A stretch of DNA of 64,000 nt from Coleophoma eucalyptorum (taxonomy: Eukaryota > Ascomycota > Leotiomycetes > Helotiales > Dermateaceae): positions 1 through 64,000 of the forward strand of contig JALRME010000021.1 in NCBI GenBank assembly GCA_026120035.1. Reading direction: 5' to 3'. Shown piece after piece: positions 57,936-64,000 of the stretch. Made by a program: the position numbers and the translations under genes. Positions within the stretch are counted from its first letter, which is position 1; every line of letters begins with the position of its first letter. The notes beneath the pieces were generated by a model. The model was given only the letters and a program-made list of their open reading frames with translations. It searched no databases and was not told where the DNA came from.

Positions 57936-60900
57936 ATGGGGGGACTGAAAGCCGCTACTGTATCAAATCAATCGGTCAGAAAGCGAAAACGAAAGGACTT
58001 AGAAGAATTAGAGGAACCAGAAGACACAACCTCTGCTGCAGCTGTACATCCCTCACCTGAGCAAGTGAGCTCCAGCAACAGCACGACTGTGCCTACAAAG
58101 ACTCACGATGGTGGTGCGAAGCCTCGAAAGGCACCAAAAACCGAACCGACTCCCAAATTTGCCCACAATGCTTCCTCTTCCAACGGTGTTGCAAGTCCAG
58201 CATCATGGCCACCATACCTTCAAATGCTGGAAAAGACACATCGGGCATTGAATCTGGTCTTCACTTTCTGTAGCACGAGGAAGCATATGGCGACAACTTT
58301 CGATACTATAAAAAGTGCCGTGGAGAGTCATATTAAGGGAGACCTGCTGGTTGAGGATGTCGCAGCAATTGTTGCCTTGCGCCCAGGCGGGATCAACTTT
58401 ACATACGTTGATGAAGCCATGCTGCAGGTGGATGTCAGAGGCGCAGAAAGAGATGAAACCTTCAAGGGTGGTCGGGCAAAGGACTGGCACGCCGCAGGAC
58501 CGCCCCCCGATTCTTCAGTAGGAGGCATCACTGGCATTGAAGGTCTTGGGTATAGAGACACACAGGAAGGGCAGGAAGTTCTTCTGTTCGAATATGTTGA
58601 CGGTGACCTAAAACGGCAAGTTAAAAATAAAACGACTGGAGAGGCAACAAAAGCCACCCGCAAACTCAGAGATGAGGATCTGAAAATGCCTGTATTCAGT
58701 CAGAAGCAGCTCATGGGTCTGATTGAAAAGCGCAATACCAAGTTTAGAAATGCTATCAGTGGTTTCTTGAGCAACTGCGAAGCAGAGAGCAAAGATCCTG
58801 AGAAGACCTTGAGAACAAAAGCCAGTGAATTCATGCCGTTACCTTCCCGTTCGAGAGATGCCACACCAAAACCGGATATCAGCATGTTACCAAAGAGCAT
58901 TCCAAAAGAGAGGAACTCGGTTTCTGAGATAATCACTGAGATAAAGAGTAGCGCGTGGTACAGCGGGCAGATTGTGCCAGATGGCCATCGGGTTTTTGAC
59001 CCTCAGGAAGCCATATATGGAGATCTAAACTTTCGGCTGAGCCAAGACCTTGTCAACGCCTTATATAATACTAAAAGCATAACACAACTTTATGCCCACC
59101 AAGCAGAAGCAATAAACAATCTCCATGATGGGCATCATGTAATCGTTGCAACGTCTACCAGTTCAGGAAAGTCTTTGATCTATCAGATCCCCGTGCTGCA
59201 TGAGCTTGAAAAAGACCGCAATACCCGGGCGATGTACATCTTCCCTACAAAGGCCCTCGCCCAGGATCAAAGAAGGAGTATGAAAGAGATGATGAGATAC
59301 ATGTCTGGCCTGGAAGAAACTGTCGTAGAGACATTCGATGGTGACACAGCTATGGCTGACCGCAATCTCATTCGCGACGAAGGCAAGTAGCTTGATCTTC
59401 CAAACCATTTCATGCTTACCCTATTACCCCAGGGCGAATTATCTTCACCAACCCCGATATGCTTCATATCACAATCCTACCCCAAGAGCAGAAGTGGCGA
59501 ACATTTCTCCAGAATCTCAAGTACGTCGTTGTCGATGAAATTCATGTTTACAATGGGCTTTTTGGCTCCCATGTCGCATTAATAATGCGACGTCTGAGGA
59601 GAATTTGCGCAGCGGTGGGAAACCGTCATATCAAATTTATCTCCTGCTCTGCTACGGTAGCAAACCCGATGGACCACTTCAAGACGATTTTTGGAATTGA
59701 GAATGTGAAGATGACTGACTTCGACGGATCACCTTCGGGAAGGAAAGAGTTTCTATGTTGGAACACGCCCTACAAGGACCCTGGAGATTCTGGAAGTGGA
59801 CGAGGAGACACTATGGCAGAAGCTGCAAGGCTTTTCTGTCAGCTAATTTTAAGGGGAGTCCGAGTAATAGCATTTTGCCGTATTCGGAAAGGTTGTGAGG
59901 CTCTTGTTGGTGCGGTCAAACATGAGCTGAACTGTCTGGAGCGTCCAGAATGCATGGCACGTGTGATGGGCTACCGAGGCGGCTACACACCTCAAGATCG
60001 AAGACGCATAGAGAGTGAGATGTTTGAAGGAAAGCTGATGGGGATTATTGCAACCACTGCCCTCGAGCTTGGTGTTGATATCGGTTCCCTGGACGCAGTA
60101 ATCACAGTTGGCTTTCCCTACACAATTGCAAATCTTCGCCAGCAAAGTGGTCGAGCAGGTAGGCGGAACAAAGACTCTTTGTCAGTCCTAGTTGGAGATT
60201 GTTTCCCCACAGATCAATATTACATGCAAAATCCGGACGAAATATTTACGAAGCCAAATTGTGAATTGCAAGTTGATCTACACAATATTTTAGTGCTCGA
60301 AGGCCACGTACAGTGTGCCGCTTACGAAATGCCTATCCGGCCAGATGAAGACTCCGCATACTTTGGTAAGAATCTGCCAGAAATTGCTGAGGAGCGCATG
60401 ACCAAGGATGAGCTTGGTTTCTATCATTGTAGCGAGAGGTTTCGTCCCTTTCCTTCAAAATTCGTTACAATTCGAGACACGGAGGATGAACACTTTGCTA
60501 TCGTGGATATCAGTCACGGCCGCAATATCGTCTTGGAAGAGCTAGAGGCTTCTCGCGCCTTCTTTACCTTATATGACGGAGGAATTTTCCTCCACCAGGG
60601 AAACACATATCTCGTGAAAGAGTTTGATCCCGAAAGGAAGATTGCCAAGGTTGAGTTGGTGAGAGTGGACTGGACAACACAGCAGCGCGACTTTACGGAT
60701 ATCGATCCTATTGAAACCGAGGCCATTCGACGGATTCCAAAATCTCTGTCAAGAGCCTTTTACGGTGCCATTAAGATACAGCAGGTAGTCTTTGGCTTCT
60801 TCAAGATAGACAAGAAGGGTCGTATTCTGGATGCAGTTCAGGTTGATAATCCACCCATCATCCTATTTAGTAAAGGGATGTGGCTCGACGTCCCGAAACA

Positions 60901-61528
60901 AGCATTGGATATCCTTGTAGAAAGGAGGCTCAACGTTGCCGGTTCTATACACGCTGCTGAGCATGCTATATTGAGCTTGATGCCAAATTTCGTAGTCAGC
61001 ATGCCTGGCGATGTCAGGACCGAGTGTAAAGTTCCACAGAAGGAATTCGCACAGAAAGAGTCATCTCGAAAGAGACCTGCTCGTCTGACGTTCTACGATG
61101 CGAAAGGTGGCGCTGGTGGATCAGGCATCAGCACCAAAGCCTTCGAGTTCATAGACTTGCTTCTCAAGCAAGCTGTTAGACGGATCGAAGCATGCCATTG
61201 CCATGAAGGTTGCACGGAATGCGTGAATTCAGATTTATGCAAGCATCAGAATGAGGTGATGAGCAAAGCGGGCAGCGAAGTTATATTAAAAAGCTTGCTC
61301 AACATGGAGATTGATATTGACACTTTGCCAATGGGTCCAGAGGAATCTAGTCCTGCGGGCATCGAGACTGTTGTTCTTGCACAACCTGTCTTGCCGAGAG
61401 GCAGGATCGTCGAGGTTGTTGAGGTCCAGCGGGAGTATGGTTATGGAAATGGAGCCCGTGTTATCTCTAGGATTGGTGAAGATGGCATTGAGGAGGAGGT
61501 TAGGATTAAGGAGGAGCCGGGGGATTAA
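57936..61528 (+). CDS. HRQ1: RecQ4-like ATP-dependent helicase Hrq1
   Basis: Hrq1 is a 3'-5' DNA helicase involved in cross-link repair and telomere maintenance, the fungal relative of RECQL4 and bacterial MrfA. Exons 57936-59382 and 59433-61528 give 1180 residues. The N-terminal 90 residues are basic and low in complexity. Walker A is ATSTSSGKS (about 405-412), motif II is VVVDEIH, SATVANP is motif III, and TTALELGVDIG and QQSGRAGRR are motifs V and VI. The C-terminus carries CHCHEGCTECVNSDLC, the four-cysteine zinc site of this family (MZB/DUF1998). The intron at 59383-59432 starts with GC rather than GT (GCAAGT...CAG). No GT site keeps the frame. It is the longest gene here. Confidence 0.93.
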
Positions 61529-62229
61529 CGGAATGCTTCGCAATGTCCAGCCTTGGTTAGTGCTTAAGGTGTCGTGCAATGATATATGAAGTGTCTGTAC
61601 AAAGTCCACTTCAAAACCTCAGCTTCTTAAGAATAGGCTCTGGCCTATGAGAAACGAGGTGTACTTTTGCAACTGTTGCTCAATCACTCATCGCCGAGCG
61701 GGAAAGTGGAGGCAACCACCTACAACCTTTAGTATCTTATCATCAAAAACTCCACGGTGTCTACTCCGAGTCCCAAGCAGTATGTCCATCGTACATTAAA
61801 CCTCGTCGCCTAAAGGTGTCTTAGCTCAACGATACATCCTTTTCGATTCCTCGAGGTGAACCAGCCTAAGCGAACGCGCCTTTGAGTGCAATATTCAAGT
61901 CACACCTCGACCTTTCCAGGACATGTTGCCTTGCTCTGGACTATTCATTTTTGAAGAGCCATAAGAAAGGTTCCTTGTAACTCGTTACCATCACCACCTT
62001 GCTGCTATATTCATCCTCTCGTCATCTCCATTTCATCGCCATTCCCGGCAATCTTCAACCTCACGCCATCATCATCCTCTGCTCGTCAACCTATCCTTTT
62101 TCACACCCCGATCACTAAGCTCTTCCAACACCTTGCTTCAGAATCAGTACATTTCAACCATTTACAACAGGCTCTTCTACAGTACGTAATTCTCAATTTC
62201 TCTCTTCAACAATACTTCAAGCTACCAAA
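61529..62229. promoter_or_regulatory. HRQ1 3' flank and leader of the RRM-like gene
   Basis: This 701-bp stretch includes the end of HRQ1 and a long C/T-rich leader (about 62000-62229) before the next gene. No further gene is visible. Confidence 0.5.
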
Positions 62230-63901
62230 ATGAATCAAAGTAGCATGGCAGACAACAACATCTGCAACTTGAACTATGGCCAGATGAATCTGCATCGTGA
62301 ACCATTAAGCAACCAAGCTCTCCAACAGATTCTGAGCCAGCAACACTATCTCAACTCCAACTCATTATCTGACCCTGAAAATACTAGCGGGCAATTTAAT
62401 CGTTTCTTTACAGGAGAAAGGTCGTTGCCTGCTCCAATAGGCAGCGAGAGGGCCAACATTCATGCAATCCGCAACAACTCTTCATCTGATCCATCTCCCA
62501 GTCCGAAATCAGACTTGGAGAAAGGCTGGCTTCGACATACATCCAATCAAGTTCTTTCTTTGAAGTATGGCAGATTGCATGTTGATGGTAGTTTGGAAGT
62601 CAAGCCCTCGCAATCATCTTTGGTCAACACACATCAGCCTGAGCGAAGAATTACAAGCTATGACTCTGGCTACTTCTCTCCGCAGAGTGTTAGAGACTAC
62701 ACTAGTTCCACCTTGTCATATAAGCGTCAACCGTTGGGACCGACCTCAGCAAGCAACGGCTTTCAAGTTCATGACATGTCTAGTGAGTTTGGTCAACAAT
62801 GCCTTCGCTCTACTGGATGTGTCGAAATAAATGAAGCGGCCATGCCAGTAAGTGAGCGTGGTAAGCATTTCCCCTCTAGGAATTGAAGTCTGCAGCACTC
62901 TGACTACCACAGGTTCATACAATATCAACAACGGCGAAACACCCGTGAAATTCAACTTTGCTTCCACTCATGGTACAAATATTCGAGAGCTGCAAAGAAA
63001 AGGTCATTCATTTCCATATCATTCAATGGCAAACGATGTTTACTCATCGCATACAACACTACGCAATCCTCATCACTATGGAGAAATTCCAGACCTTTCG
63101 AAGCCCTTGATCAGCAGCATGGATTGCGAGAAGTCGAGCCGTCTACAACGCGTGCATTCTTTCATGATAGCAGAAAAGAGAAGTAGGGGTATGGAGAATT
63201 TTGGGCAGTTTCACCCTTCCACCCAAGCTGGAGGACCCGGTGTAAAAGGCAGGTCAACTTCAGCTCAAGCACCACATTGTAACTCACTGGCTTCTTTGGC
63301 AATTCCAATTTCCAAAAACTACGAGGGAGACACAACAGTGCCAGGAAATCTCTCCGCACGCGTCTCGGATGGTCAGAATTGCTCTTTGTGGATCTTGGGA
63401 CTACCCGCAGCTGTAACTCACCGCGAGCTGCTAGGTGCCATAAAAGGAGTAGGCAGAGTATTCGCCACTGTCATCAACCCTCCAACCAACGGGCACCCAA
63501 CTTCTGCAGCCAAGATTGTCTTCTTCACCCGTGAAAGTGCGGAAAGACTGACCTTTCTGATTACAAATGGCCACTTCATAGTAATGGGGAAAGTCGTGTC
63601 GAATGTTCGCTGGAACAAGATCAAGTCGGCACCCCACCCAAGACCTTACGAGTCTCGATCAATCAAGATCACTGGCGCATCTCATCTGATGGACTTTGAG
63701 TATCTGCGAGACTTCTTCCAAAGAAGATTTACTTACGAGCTTGATACATTTGTGGAGTATTTCTCTCATGACCGGGGACAGCAGACTCAGGAGTGGCATT
63801 TTGGGAGCCTTCGATGCCAAGCGGCATCGGCGAAGCTGGCAATCGAGAGAGAGATGAAGGGTATTTTGACAGTTGAATGGATGGCAGATCCGTGCGAATG
63901 A
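62230..63901 (+). CDS. RRM-like protein of unknown function
   Basis: Exons 62230-62860 and 62913-63901 give 539 residues. The N-terminal 370 residues are Ser/Asn/Gln/His-rich and disordered, with short phosphorylation-prone stretches (SSDPSPSPKSDLEK). From about 375 a folded part follows. SLWILGLP, then AAKIVFFTRESAERLTFLI and GKVVSNVRWNKI, have the beta-alpha-beta spacing of a degenerate RRM without aromatic RNP1 residues. A second RRM-like unit (SIKITGASHLMDFEYLRDFF to GILTVEWMADP) ends the protein. Relatives exist in filamentous fungi as hypothetical proteins. An RNA-binding or protein-docking role is inference from the fold only. The start has good context (ACCAAAATGAA). The stop at 63899-63901 is close to the window end. 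Confidence 0.78.
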
Positions 63902-64000
63902 CTTGGTTTAGAGCTTTTCTGGGCTATGTACGGGTCGACATACTAATAATGTGAGAGGGTATGGGGATACGAAGCTTAAGCCTTAATCAACATTTTGTGG

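Noticed and set aside
7764..63901. A metabolite or resistance gene cluster
   Set aside because: The genes are unrelated housekeeping functions, and no synthase, tailoring enzymes or toxin partners are present.

Overview
This window is nuclear DNA of a filamentous ascomycete (Pezizomycotina). The evidence is short GT-AG introns of about 45-160 nt with branch motifs close to the acceptor, compact genes on both strands, and protein families typical of these fungi (a C2H2 plus fungal-specific transcription factor, a MOB3-type phocein, Hrq1, Rot1 and Nur1). A leotiomycete-like genome is my guess, but I cannot fix the species. I recognise 22 protein-coding genes and rebuilt each one exon by exon. 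Every exon junction keeps the reading frame.

Layout. 1-7763 is an AT-rich, repeat-marked stretch resembling RIP-affected DNA, with one intact gene inside it, LYS1 (2831-4570). It opens with a roughly 770-bp imperfect foldback structure. From 7764 to 33064 the genes are densely packed: mob3 (-), ZNG1 (+), an RNF216-like RBR ubiquitin ligase (+), ALG7 (-), SEH1 (+), SET3-like (-), an EBP-type sterol isomerase (+), NPC2 (+), VMA7 (-), NUR1 (+), GDI1 (-) and a mitochondrial uL29m protein (-). 33065-40534 is a 7.5-kb gap with no intact gene. It holds one broken secreted-protein-like remnant and the long pyrimidine-rich leader of a 1062-residue C2H2/fungal-specific transcription factor (40535-43773). 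An MFS transporter (-) follows, with about 2 kb of gene-free DNA upstream. From 49001 to the end the genes are packed again: MTR10 (-), SME1 (+), 5-formyl-THF cyclo-ligase (-), ROT1 (+), a membrane-anchored histidine acid phosphatase (-), HRQ1 (+) and an RRM-like protein of unknown role (+).

Most genes are housekeeping: lysine synthesis, N-glycan initiation, ER folding, vesicle traffic, vacuolar acidification, nuclear pore and import, splicing, folate and mitochondrial translation. They are not a pathway cluster. Several share divergent promoters (mob3/ZNG1, ALG7/SEH1, MTR10/SME1, cyclo-ligase/ROT1, phosphatase/HRQ1) or converge with short 3' gaps (RBR/ALG7, SEH1/SET3, SME1/cyclo-ligase, ROT1/phosphatase). 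I see no secondary-metabolite cluster, CRISPR array, rRNA or convincing tRNA. I also see no clear new multi-gene system. The items most worth checking are the foldback element, the unknown RRM-like protein, the membrane hairpin in the RBR ligase, the broken Cys-rich secreted protein, the large gap before the transcription factor and several microexon or start-site corrections.
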